A program made the position numbers and the translations under genes. The notes under the pieces were generated by a model, which worked only from the letters and a program-made list of their open reading frames with translations, had not been told where the DNA came from and did not search any database. From Ruminococcus sp. (GTDB lineage Bacteria; Bacillota; Clostridia; Oscillospirales; Ruminococcaceae), in contig JAFYFU010000002.1 in NCBI GenBank assembly GCA_017543595.1, positions 1 to 39,992 on the forward strand: DNA of 39,992 nucleotides, in the 5' to 3' direction. Below, piece after piece: positions 7,540 through 15,142 of the stretch; position 1 is the first letter of the stretch; every line of letters starts with the position of its first letter.

Positions 7540-8619
7540 TCAAATCAGTTTTCTTTCGTCACAGTATTCACATTCAAGGAGCGTTTCATCTCCGCAGGTT
7601 ATAAAGCTTTTCGGGAGGTGCGCCTCATGATTTGTTATGCATTTCGGGTTGTCGCATTTAACTTTTCCGTATACTTTTCCTTTGAGAGTAACAGATGATT
7701 TCTTTTCTTTGAGCATGGTCATTATCAGAGCCATACGCACAAAAACTCCGTACTTAGCCTGAGTGAAGTACATAGCCCTGCTGTCGTCATCAACGTCAAC
7801 TGCTATTTCGTCAACTCTTGGAAGCGGGTGCATGACTATCATATCTTTTTTTGCGAGTTTCATTTTCTTTCTGTCGAGGACATAAGTATTCTTCTGGGCG
7901 AGATATTCTTCCTCACTTGCGAATCTTTCCTGCTGGATTCTTGTCATATAGAGAACGTCAAGTCTGCCCATAGCTTCTTCAAGGGTATTTACCTCTTCAA
8001 ACCTGCTGCCGTTAGCCTTGATGATATCCTTTATATATGCAGGCATACCGAGTTCCTTTGTCGATATGAATATGAAATTATTGTCAAACATACTCAAAGC
8101 TTTGCAGAGAGAATGGACTGTTCTGCCGTTGAGCAAGTCTCCGCACATACCGATAGTCAGACCGCTTAACGTTTTCTTTTCTATTTTGAGGGTGAGCAGG
8201 TCTGTAAGGGTCTGAGTCGGGTGAAGATGACCGCCGTCACCTGCATTTATTACCGAGCAGTCAGCCGTAAGGGAAGCAGCTTTTGCCGCACCTGCAATAG
8301 GGTGTCTTATTACGAGAATATCCGCATAACTGCTTACTATTTTTGTAGTATCCTTGATAGTTTCGCCCTTTGCGACAGAAGAATTTGCAGGGTTGTCAAA
8401 GCCGATTATCTGACCGCCGAGACGAATCATAGCGGTCTGAAATGACATCTGCGTACGGGTTGACGGCTCATAGAAAAGAGTTGCCATAATTTTCCCGTCA
8501 CATTCATGAGCAAATTTTTCGGGATTATTTTTGATTTCCTCTCCGAGTTCAACGACATTCTGCCACCATGAAACGGGGTAGTCGCTCAAATCAATAAGGT
8601 GCTGAAATTCTGATTTCAT
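7540..8619 (-). CDS. pyrB: Aspartate carbamoyltransferase with fused PyrI-like zinc tail
   Basis: Makes carbamoyl-aspartate from carbamoyl phosphate and aspartate in pyrimidine synthesis. The catalytic chain shows FYEPSTRTQMSF (carbamoyl phosphate loop) and MHPLPRVDEI. At 359 residues it is about 50 longer than a normal PyrB; the extra tail reads KCDNPKCITNHEAH and then LECEYCDE, a CxxxxC plus CxxC arrangement that matches the zinc domain at the end of the regulatory chain PyrI. No nucleotide-binding (ATP/CTP) half of PyrI is present. Start chosen at MKSEFQHL: AGGAGG lies 6 bases upstream, while the 20 extra residues before it are translated repeat. It is downstream of asnB with two tandem type A elements between. 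Confidence 0.93.
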   Translation of the reverse strand: MKSEFQHLIDLSDYPVSWWQNVVELGEEIKNNPEKFAHECDGKIMATLFYEPSTRTQMSFQTAMIRLGGQIIGFDNPANSSVAKGETIKDTTKIVSSYADILVIRHPIAGAAKAASLTADCSVINAGDGGHLHPTQTLTDLLTLKIEKKTLSGLTIGMCGDLLNGRTVHSLCKALSMFDNNFIFISTKELGMPAYIKDIIKANGSRFEEVNTLEEAMGRLDVLYMTRIQQERFASEEEYLAQKNTYVLDRKKMKLAKKDMIVMHPLPRVDEIAVDVDDDSRAMYFTQAKYGVFVRMALIMTMLKEKKSSVTLKGKVYGKVKCDNPKCITNHEAHLPKSFITCGDETLLECEYCDERKLI

Positions 8620-8631
8620 AAAAATCCTCCT

Positions 8632-8724
8632 ATTTAAAATCGTCAGATTTTGCCTTTTAAGGCTTGACATTTCGTTCACTGCACTGCGTTTCGTTCACTC
8701 TCATGTCAAGGGCAAAATCCTCCT
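8632..8724 (-). repeat. Type A hairpin element, copy 1 upstream of pyrB
   Basis: Adjoins the pyrB AGGAGG (8626-8631). Outer stem GATTTTGCC with GGCAAAATC; inner stem CTTGACAT with ATGTCAAG; loop with GTGAACGAAACGCAGTGCAG. It ends at a second AGGAGG (8719-8724), which is also the end of the next copy. Confidence 0.9.
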
Positions 8725-8819
8725 CTTATTTAAAATCGTCAGATTTTGCCTTTTAAGGCTTGCCTGTTCACTCGCTCCGTAAACTGCGCTCGCTCATACG
8801 GCAAGGGCAAAATCCTCCT
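8725..8819 (-). repeat. Type A hairpin element, copy 2 upstream of pyrB
   Basis: Same outer stem as the neighbouring copy but with a different inner stem (CTTGCC with GGCAAG) and loop (GAGCGAGCGCAG), bounded by AGGAGG at 8814-8819. The paired changes in the inner stem keep it complementary. Confidence 0.9.
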
Positions 8820-8848
8820 CTTGTCTAAGTTCACACTTTGTTACGCAT

Positions 8849-10705
8849 TTAGTTAAAATATACTTTGTACCAGACAAGGAAAGTGAACACCGTCCAGATT
8901 TTTCTGCTGTTGTCGGCTTTTCCGTCCCTATGGTCGTCAAGAAGTTTCACTATTGAATCAGTATTGAAGAATTTCCTTGAATTTTCGCTTTCAAAGGCTT
9001 CTCTCACTATCTGATAATATTTATCCTCTTTGAGCCATACTCTTATCGGTACGGGGAAACCGAGTTTTTTCTTTGAAGCGGTTTTCGCAGTCTGTTCGGG
9101 AGTATCTTTCTTTGCGGCAAGGCGCATGGCATATTTTGTTATATATTTTGTCTCATCGGTTTTCTTTGAACGTGTTACCCTGCACTCTGTCGGGATTTTC
9201 TCTGCAAGGGACATAATTTCCCTGTCGAGGAAAGGAACTCTGAGTTCAAGGGAATTTGCCATACTCATCTTGTCGGCTTTGAGAAGAATATCCCCTGCGA
9301 GCCACATATGCAAGTCAAGGTACTGCATTTTTGTTACATCGTCCTTATTGAAAACCCTGTTGAAATAAGGCTTGGTAATAATCTGCGGATTGGGCGCACT
9401 TGTCTTTATTTTCAATATTTCCTTTCGTTTTTCGGGGCTGAAAATATATGCATTTCCGACAAATCTTTCCTCAACGCTTTTACCCTTGCGGACAAAGAAA
9501 TTAACGCCTCTTTTTTCGGGGAGTTTCTCGGCGATATGACCTATTCCCCTCCTTATGCCTTTCGGCAGTTTGTCATAGAGAGTTCCGTCAGGGTCTGAAT
9601 AGACGTTATATCCGCCGAATATTTCATCTGCGCCCTCTCCCGAAAGAACAACTTTAAGTTTCTTTGAAGCTGTATTGCAGACGAAATAAAGTGCAACCGC
9701 TGACGGGTCTGCAAGGGGTTCGTCCATATGGTACTGAATTTTTTCAAGGATTCCCCAATATTCTTCGGGAGTTATGACCTTGCTGTCGTTGGCTTTTCCT
9801 ATTGCCTCCGAAAATTCTTTTGCAAAGGATATTTCGTTATATTTTTCATCTGTTCCGAAACCTACCGTGAAAGTTTTGTCAACGTCCGCAACTGCCGCAA
9901 CATAGCTTGAATCGACACCGCTCGAAAGAAACGAACCTACTTCAACATCTGCTATTTTATGCGCTCTTACGGAATCATGGAAAGTTTCGGATATTTTCTC
10001 TGCCCATTCCTCAACGGTCAAGCCTTTTTCCTCATTGAAGCAAACGTCCCAGTAAGGCTTTACGGTGAATTTCCTGTCTTTGAGTATGAAATAATGTGCA
10101 GGCAGAAGCTTATAGACATTTTTGAAAAAAGTTTCTTTTGTCGGGGAATACTGGAAAGTCAGGTAATTTTCAAGGGCGGAAGTATTCAGTTCCTTTTTGA
10201 AATCGGGGTGGTCAAGGAAAGATTTTATCTCCGAACCGAACATGAACGATTTACCCATGAAAGCGTAATACATGGGCTTTATTCCGAAGAAATCCCTTGC
10301 ACCGAAAAGCTGTTTTTCATTTTTGTCCCAGATGACAAAAGAGAACATTCCCCTTAATTTTCCGAGGAGTTCCGTACCGTATTCCTCATAGCCGTGAACA
10401 AGTACCTCCGTATCGGTATTTGTCTTGAAAACGTGACCTTTTTCCCTGAGAGATTCCCTGAGTTCACGGTAATTGTAAATCTCTCCGTTGAAAACTATGA
10501 CAATATTTCCGTCCTCATTGAATATGGGCTGATTTCCGCTTTCGCCCGTGTCAATAATACTCAGCCTGCGGTGACCGAGGGCAATATCGCTGTCGATATA
10601 TTTTCCCTCCGCATCAGGTCCACGGTGCTTGATTCTGTCCATCATATCGCCGAGAGTTTTTTCGGCATTTCCGATACTGTTTGTAAATCCGACAATTCCG
10701 CACAT
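8849..10705 (-). CDS. asnB: Asparagine synthase (glutamine-hydrolysing)
   Basis: Converts aspartate to asparagine with ATP and glutamine. An N-terminal class II glutaminase domain (about residues 1-210) begins MCGIVGFTNS, with Cys2 as the nucleophile after Met removal, and includes HRLSIID and NGEIYNYRELR. The synthetase domain carries the pyrophosphate loop SFLSSGVDSSYVA and later GEGADEIFGGY. Length 618 residues is normal. The start must be at MCG because the catalytic Cys has to follow the initiator Met; AGGAGG lies 7 bases upstream and the 27 upstream in-frame codons are translated repeat. It heads an asnB-pyrB gene pair on the minus strand behind a clear promoter and a nested repeat in the leader. 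Confidence 0.96.
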   Translation of the reverse strand: MCGIVGFTNSIGNAEKTLGDMMDRIKHRGPDAEGKYIDSDIALGHRRLSIIDTGESGNQPIFNEDGNIVIVFNGEIYNYRELRESLREKGHVFKTNTDTEVLVHGYEEYGTELLGKLRGMFSFVIWDKNEKQLFGARDFFGIKPMYYAFMGKSFMFGSEIKSFLDHPDFKKELNTSALENYLTFQYSPTKETFFKNVYKLLPAHYFILKDRKFTVKPYWDVCFNEEKGLTVEEWAEKISETFHDSVRAHKIADVEVGSFLSSGVDSSYVAAVADVDKTFTVGFGTDEKYNEISFAKEFSEAIGKANDSKVITPEEYWGILEKIQYHMDEPLADPSAVALYFVCNTASKKLKVVLSGEGADEIFGGYNVYSDPDGTLYDKLPKGIRRGIGHIAEKLPEKRGVNFFVRKGKSVEERFVGNAYIFSPEKRKEILKIKTSAPNPQIITKPYFNRVFNKDDVTKMQYLDLHMWLAGDILLKADKMSMANSLELRVPFLDREIMSLAEKIPTECRVTRSKKTDETKYITKYAMRLAAKKDTPEQTAKTASKKKLGFPVPIRVWLKEDKYYQIVREAFESENSRKFFNTDSIVKLLDDHRDGKADNSRKIWTVFTFLVWYKVYFN

Positions 10706-10718
10706 AAATTTTCCTCCT

Positions 10719-10905
10719 ATTTTAGAATCGTCAAATTTGCGCTTTCGTGGCTTGTCATTTCGTTCACTTTTATTTAAAATCGTCAAACTGTGTCTTTTGT
10801 GGCTTGCCTATTCACTCACTACGCTGCGCTCCGTTCATTCATACGGCAAGGACACAGTTTTCCTCATATTTCGTTCACTTTCATGACAAGGCGCAAATTT
10901 TCCTT
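10719..10905 (-). repeat. Type A element interrupted by another type A element, upstream of asnB
   Basis: The outer copy has arms AAATTTGCGCCTTGTCATG and the complementary CAAGCCACGAAAGCGCAAATTTG, ending GACGATTCTAAAAT beside the asnB AGGAGG (10713-10718). Its loop is split by a complete second element at 10771-10865; the loop motif AAAGTGAACGAAAT lies on both sides of the insert. Confidence 0.85.
10771..10865 (-). repeat. Nested inner type A element in the asnB leader
   Basis: A complete 95-bp unit: begins GAGGAAAACTGTGTCCTTG, has outer stem AACTGTGTC with GACACAGTT, inner stem CTTGCC with GGCAAG, loop GAATGAACGGAGCGCAGCG, and ends GACGATTTTAAAT. Its stem sequence differs from that of the outer copy while the two ends are conserved. 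Confidence 0.85.
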
Positions 10906-10937
10906 CCAAATTATTAAATAAAGATTATTTCCCAAAA

Positions 10938-10955
10938 TGACACGCCATTGTGTCA
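10938..10955. promoter_or_regulatory. Short inverted repeat in the asnB leader
   Basis: TGACAC and GTGTCA, 6-bp arms around a 6-base loop, about 40 bases after the asnB -10 box. Could be an operator or an RNA hairpin; no family is recognised. Confidence 0.3.
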
Positions 10956-10985
10956 GATTGCAGGGCTTTTAAAATTCCCTTAATC

Positions 10986-11014
10986 ATTATACTACATTTA
11001 CGTTCTATTTGCAA
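10986..11014 (-). promoter_or_regulatory. Sigma-A promoter of asnB
   Basis: On the minus strand: -35 TTGCAA (11014-11009), 17-base spacer, -10 TATAAT (10991-10986). Transcription would start about 10980 and give a leader of about 275 bases that contains the nested repeats. Confidence 0.75.
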
Positions 11015-11137
11015 CCGTTTTTTTATTTTATTTTTAAATCCTTTAATTCGGATTTATGAGTTATTACCAATAAAACAGGGCTTTGCTTGTTTATTTCAAC
11101 GAATTTTATAAAATCTGTTTTATTTTAAGAAAATTTG

Positions 11138-11146
11138 TGGTATAAT
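11138..11146 (+). promoter_or_regulatory. Extended -10 promoter of the sensor diguanylate cyclase gene
   Basis: TGG followed by TATAAT (11141-11146), an extended -10 box. The -35 region 17 bases upstream is a poor match. It lies 42 bases before the gene. Confidence 0.5.
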
Positions 11147-11187
11147 TTTATCACAGACAATTATTCTTACCGAAACGGAGTATTTTT

Positions 11188-13083
11188 ATGGATAATGAAA
11201 GAACAATAAATATTGCTGTTATGGTTGCGGGAATTGACGAGGAATACCAGAGCAATATCATTAACGGCATAAACAGCTTTACAAAAAATCACAACATAAA
11301 TATATCTTATTTCGCCGCTTTCGGCGGAATGATAGGAAGCGCACTCTATGATGCAGGTGAATACAGTATATATAATTTAATTGACTATGATTTTTTTGAT
11401 GCGGCAATTCTTATGACCAATACTATTTGCAGTCCCGAAACAAAAGAAAAAATAATAAAAGGCGTAAAGGATTCGGATATACCCGCCGTTATATTTGACT
11501 GCGCCGATTACCCCGAAATTTTCAACGTAAGCATTGACAACACCCACGCCATGAAAGAAATTATAAATCATGCAATTAAAGTTCACGGTGCAAAAACTCT
11601 CAACTATATTTCAGGTCCTATGTCAAACCCCGAAGCAAGAGACAGACTTAACGCTTTCCGTGACGTTATGGCTGAAAATAATCTCGAAGTTGATGAGGAA
11701 CGCATTTATTACGGCGAATTCAGGAGCTATGACGGAAAAGCCGCCATTGAACATTTTATGAGTACGGGTCAGTCCGTCCCCGATGCCTATATATGTGCAA
11801 ATGACGCTATGGCTCTTACTGCCGTCAGCGCACTCGAAAAATACGGTTATTCCGTACCCGAAGATGTAATCGTCACGGGATTTGACTATACTTTCAGCGC
11901 AAGGAATTTCTCCCCCGCCCTGACATCTGTAAAAAGACCTCTCGAAGAAGTCGGTTCAAAAGCCTGCGAAATCATTCTTGACATAATTAACGGAAATCCC
12001 CCGAAAAATACGATACACCTCGGTGCTTCACCCGTTTTTTCCGAGAGCTGCGGCTGTAATTCCTGTGAGGACAACGATATCAAGGCATACAAGAAAAGGA
12101 CATACAAAAAAATAGAAAAAGATAACGAGAATGTCAGAATTATAAATATGTTTACGGCAAAACTCGCAGATGCAGAAACTCCCGATGACAACTTTGAAGT
12201 AATAAGAGACTTTCTCCCGAATCTTGAATGTGAACGCTTTTCGCTCTGCCTTGTAAGCGACTGGCTTGAATCCTTTACTGACAGTGACCCCGAATTTGCA
12301 TTTTCCGCAGGCATGACCGCTCCGCTTATCTGGGACAAAGGCAAAACCTATTCTGTTGACTATTTCCTTGCAAATGAAATGTACCCCGTTGAACTTAAAG
12401 GAGGAGGAAATATAAGTTTCTTCATGCCCATACATTTCAGGGAAAGAAGTTTCGGATATTACATAATAACAAACGGCAATTTCGGAATGTACAGCCTTTT
12501 CAATCATACTTTCTCCATGAATATAGGCAATTCGCTTGAAAATGTCCGCAAATTAATACATATCAAGAAAGCTATGGACGAACTAAACCGCCTCTACGTA
12601 ATCGACCCCCTCTGCGGTATCTACAACAGAAACGGTTTCATAAACATAGTTGATACAAGCTTTAATGAATGTGTAAAGTCAAACAGCAAGGTTATGATTA
12701 CTTTTGTCGATATGGACGGGCTTAAATTCATAAACGACAATTACGGTCACAATGAAGGCGACTTTGCTATCAAAAAACTCGCCGAGGCTATAACCGAATC
12801 CGCACGCCCCGACAGCGTTTGCGCCCGTTTCGGCGGTGACGAATTTGTTATATTCAATAAAAACGTAACCGAAAAAGATGCGGAAGCTTTTGCAAGAAAA
12901 TTAAACCGTAAACTCGATACGAAAAACGAAATTTTCAAGAAGCCCTATAAAATTTCCGCAAGTGTCGGAAGTATAATTTCCGTTGCGTCCGAAAATACCA
13001 CCCTCAACAGCCTTATACAGCAGGCTGACGATGCCATGTACGAAATCAAGAAAAAAAGAAAAAATTCACGTTCTTTCGGCTGA
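11188..13083 (+). CDS. Diguanylate cyclase with LacI/periplasmic-binding-type sensor domain
   Basis: 631 residues. The first 290 or so (INIAVMVAGIDEEYQSNIINGI, then FDYTFSARNFSPALTSVKRP) match the sugar-binding fold of LacI-type regulators, but without a DNA-binding helix-turn-helix. A linker region of about 150 residues that could hold a GAF-like fold follows. The GGDEF domain starts near residue 468 (VIDPLCGIYNRNGF) and has an intact signature ARFGGDEFVIF at about 549-553, so c-di-GMP synthesis is expected. The RxxD product-inhibition site is altered (RPDS). No signal peptide or membrane segment is seen, so it should sense a cytoplasmic ligand. The start follows GGAG with a 7-base spacing. 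Specific ligand unknown. Confidence 0.85.
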   Translation: MDNERTINIAVMVAGIDEEYQSNIINGINSFTKNHNINISYFAAFGGMIGSALYDAGEYSIYNLIDYDFFDAAILMTNTICSPETKEKIIKGVKDSDIPAVIFDCADYPEIFNVSIDNTHAMKEIINHAIKVHGAKTLNYISGPMSNPEARDRLNAFRDVMAENNLEVDEERIYYGEFRSYDGKAAIEHFMSTGQSVPDAYICANDAMALTAVSALEKYGYSVPEDVIVTGFDYTFSARNFSPALTSVKRPLEEVGSKACEIILDIINGNPPKNTIHLGASPVFSESCGCNSCEDNDIKAYKKRTYKKIEKDNENVRIINMFTAKLADAETPDDNFEVIRDFLPNLECERFSLCLVSDWLESFTDSDPEFAFSAGMTAPLIWDKGKTYSVDYFLANEMYPVELKGGGNISFFMPIHFRERSFGYYIITNGNFGMYSLFNHTFSMNIGNSLENVRKLIHIKKAMDELNRLYVIDPLCGIYNRNGFINIVDTSFNECVKSNSKVMITFVDMDGLKFINDNYGHNEGDFAIKKLAEAITESARPDSVCARFGGDEFVIFNKNVTEKDAEAFARKLNRKLDTKNEIFKKPYKISASVGSIISVASENTTLNSLIQQADDAMYEIKKKRKNSRSFG

Positions 13084-13101
13084 TTATTTCCCGAACAAAA
13101 T

Positions 13102-13123
13102 ATCCCCCGTTTCTTCGGGGGAT
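13102..13123. terminator. Hairpin between the two convergent GGDEF genes
   Basis: Perfect 8-bp stem ATCCCCCG (13102-13109) with CGGGGGAT (13116-13123) and a 6-base loop. The T-tracts on either side are weak, so it may terminate both genes inefficiently. Confidence 0.55.
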
Positions 13124-13134
13124 TACTTGTATAA

Positions 13135-14904
13135 TCATATAAACGCCTGTTTCCTCAATATCGCCGAAATAAGCCTGCCGAGTATTACAAGATAATTTAT
13201 ATCTGATACCGACCATTTCTTGAATCTGCCTATATAGCAGAAAGAAATCATTCCCTTTATTATTTCCTCATCTGTTATGAGATACTGAACCGCACCGCCT
13301 ATATTTTCGGCGGACAACTGCATAAAAGCGTTGTCGTCCCTGCCTTCAAGTTCATTGACATTATCTATTACAAAAACGCTGTCGCCCGAAAATCTGTTTG
13401 TAAAATTATTTTCAAGGACATAGCCCGCATTTCTCGACAATGCATTTCCGCAGCTTAAAATAAGACTCATGTCATTACCTGCAAACACGCATATATCGTC
13501 AAGTGAAAACTGTGAGCGTATCTGTTCGATAAGCACCGATATATCGGGGATTCTTCCGAATACAAGGCTTTCCGGGAGATTTCCCACAAATGCAAGTTTT
13601 TCAGTCGTATCTTTTCCGCTGCTGAGAAAAGCTATTTTGTTTTCTATATCTTTTTCGACAGGTCCGTGCTTGTTTATATCGTATATCACATAGCGGTTTT
13701 TTCCTTTTTCCTGAGCGAGATACAGGGCTTTGTCAGCCTGCATGAAAAGTTCGTCATAATCCGTACTGTCCACGGGATATGTTGAAACTCCCATTGAACA
13801 GGTTAAATGAAAATTCTCAAAGCGTTCGGAAAAAGCATATTCGGTATTTGTGCGTATTGCCCTGAGTATTCCTCTCAAATCTTCTTCATTTCTTGTTTCT
13901 TCAAGGATTATGAGGAATCCGCCTCCGCTTATTCGTCCCGCTATGCCTCTTGTGCCGATTTCTTTCTTGACTATTGAGGCAATTGTGTATATAACTTCAT
14001 CTCCGAAAAGATGCCCGTATCTTGAATTTATCTCCGTAAAATCATCAATGTCAAGTATGACGAAATTAACATTGTAATTCGGTTTTTCCGAAAGTATATC
14101 AACCGCATAGGAAGTTACCGCCCTTTTGTTGAGAAGTCCCGAAAGAGTGTCCTTATTTGCTTCAAGGGATAAATTTATATCTTTTGCCTTATGCCGTGAA
14201 CTTATAACGGAAACTATCCCGTAGACGATTTTGTTTTTCGGGTCGGTGTGATGCGTAACACCTTTGAAAAGACAGAGTTCCTTTGTTTTTCCGTTTGTAA
14301 GCAGAGATGTTTCAAGTTCATATTCAAAGCGGTAAACTCCGTTTTTTATGTCACGGCAGAGAGTATTGAAAGTTTCGGTATACCTCGAAAGGACATATCC
14401 CGAATTTATTGCTTTTTCACGCCATTTTTCAAGGGGTTCGTCAGTTATGGTTATTTCACGGCAGCAATCGGAAATATATATTTTTATTCTTTTTGTTTCA
14501 AAGCTGTATTCAAATGCAAGGTCATTTGTAAGGCTGAGTATGAAGCGATATTTTGAAAGAAGCTTTTTTCTGCGGAAAGCGTTTTCTTCAAGGCTGAAAA
14601 TATCGCTGAAATCAATGCTGTAAAAATTTTCCTCTCCGCCCTGACCGAAAAATCTCACACCTGCGAGAACCCATCTTGTTTCGCCGTTTATGCCTTTCAT
14701 TCTTATGACGGTTTTCCGTTCGGCATTGTCCGAAAACCTGAATAATTCCTCTATTTTTCCGACATCATCGGGATTTATTGTTCTTTTTATGGAATATGTC
14801 ACATCATTTCCGAAATAGCTGAAAAATGCCTCGTCCGCACTCTGCGTATGGAAACTGCCGTCAACGACTGCCCTGCCGATTCTGTAAAGATTTCCGTTGT
14901 TCAA
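13135..14904 (-). CDS. GGDEF-fold protein with degenerate active site and PAS-like N-terminus
   Basis: 589 residues. The N-terminal 230 residues look like two PAS-type sensing modules (for example TRWVLAGVRFFGQGGEENFYSIDF). A GGDEF-fold domain follows (DTLSGLLNKRAVTSY, then FVILDIDDFTEINSRYGHLFGDEV), but the signature loop reads ISGGGF where RYGGDEF is expected, so both acidic catalytic residues of the motif are lost and cyclase activity is unlikely. The C-terminal 170 residues may be a GAF-like domain. The start is TTG, supported by AGAGGGGG 7 bases upstream; there is no ATG with a ribosome site nearby. It converges with the intact cyclase gene. It may act as a GTP or c-di-GMP sensor or a partner, which is inference. 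Confidence 0.75.
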   Translation of the reverse strand: MNNGNLYRIGRAVVDGSFHTQSADEAFFSYFGNDVTYSIKRTINPDDVGKIEELFRFSDNAERKTVIRMKGINGETRWVLAGVRFFGQGGEENFYSIDFSDIFSLEENAFRRKKLLSKYRFILSLTNDLAFEYSFETKRIKIYISDCCREITITDEPLEKWREKAINSGYVLSRYTETFNTLCRDIKNGVYRFEYELETSLLTNGKTKELCLFKGVTHHTDPKNKIVYGIVSVISSRHKAKDINLSLEANKDTLSGLLNKRAVTSYAVDILSEKPNYNVNFVILDIDDFTEINSRYGHLFGDEVIYTIASIVKKEIGTRGIAGRISGGGFLIILEETRNEEDLRGILRAIRTNTEYAFSERFENFHLTCSMGVSTYPVDSTDYDELFMQADKALYLAQEKGKNRYVIYDINKHGPVEKDIENKIAFLSSGKDTTEKLAFVGNLPESLVFGRIPDISVLIEQIRSQFSLDDICVFAGNDMSLILSCGNALSRNAGYVLENNFTNRFSGDSVFVIDNVNELEGRDDNAFMQLSAENIGGAVQYLITDEEIIKGMISFCYIGRFKKWSVSDINYLVILGRLISAILRKQAFI

Positions 14905-14987
14905 AAAATTTCCCCCTCTGCATAATTTATCAATAACAGAATTATATCACAAACTCAGACCTTCCGTCAAGAATTTTGTTCCCAAGC

Positions 14988-15005
14988 GGTTATAATATTA
15001 TAACC
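14988..15005. promoter_or_regulatory. Perfect 18-bp palindrome between the GGDEF and pflB genes
   Basis: GGTTATAAT followed by its exact complement ATTATAACC, no spacer. It contains TATAAT on both strands, so it may be a -10 region, an operator, or both. It lies about 85 bases upstream of the degenerate GGDEF gene and 80 before the pflB promoter. Confidence 0.4.
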
Positions 15006-15078
15006 CGACAATCTTGTTTGTCCGCACAGTAAAAAATAAATATTTATATCGGCTGATTTTTGATAACTTTGGATAAGA

Positions 15079-15113
15079 TTAAGATTGACAAATCTTAAAC
15101 AATGTGCTAATAT
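15079..15113 (+). promoter_or_regulatory. pflB promoter with overlapping inverted repeat
   Basis: -35 TTGACA (15085-15090), 17-base spacer, -10 TAATAT (15108-15113). A perfect 8-4-8 inverted repeat, TTAAGATT (15079-15086), GACA, AATCTTAA (15091-15098), covers the -35 box and would let a dimeric repressor block the polymerase. The geometry resembles that of Rex operators but the half-site sequence does not match their TTGT core, so the regulator is unknown. Confidence 0.75.
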
Positions 15114-15142
15114 AAATATAGTCAAAAAATTGTCAAAGGAGT

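Noticed and set aside
15079-15098. Rex operator
   Set aside because: The 8-4-8 geometry fits but the half-site TTAAGATT lacks the TTGT core; kept only as an unassigned operator candidate.
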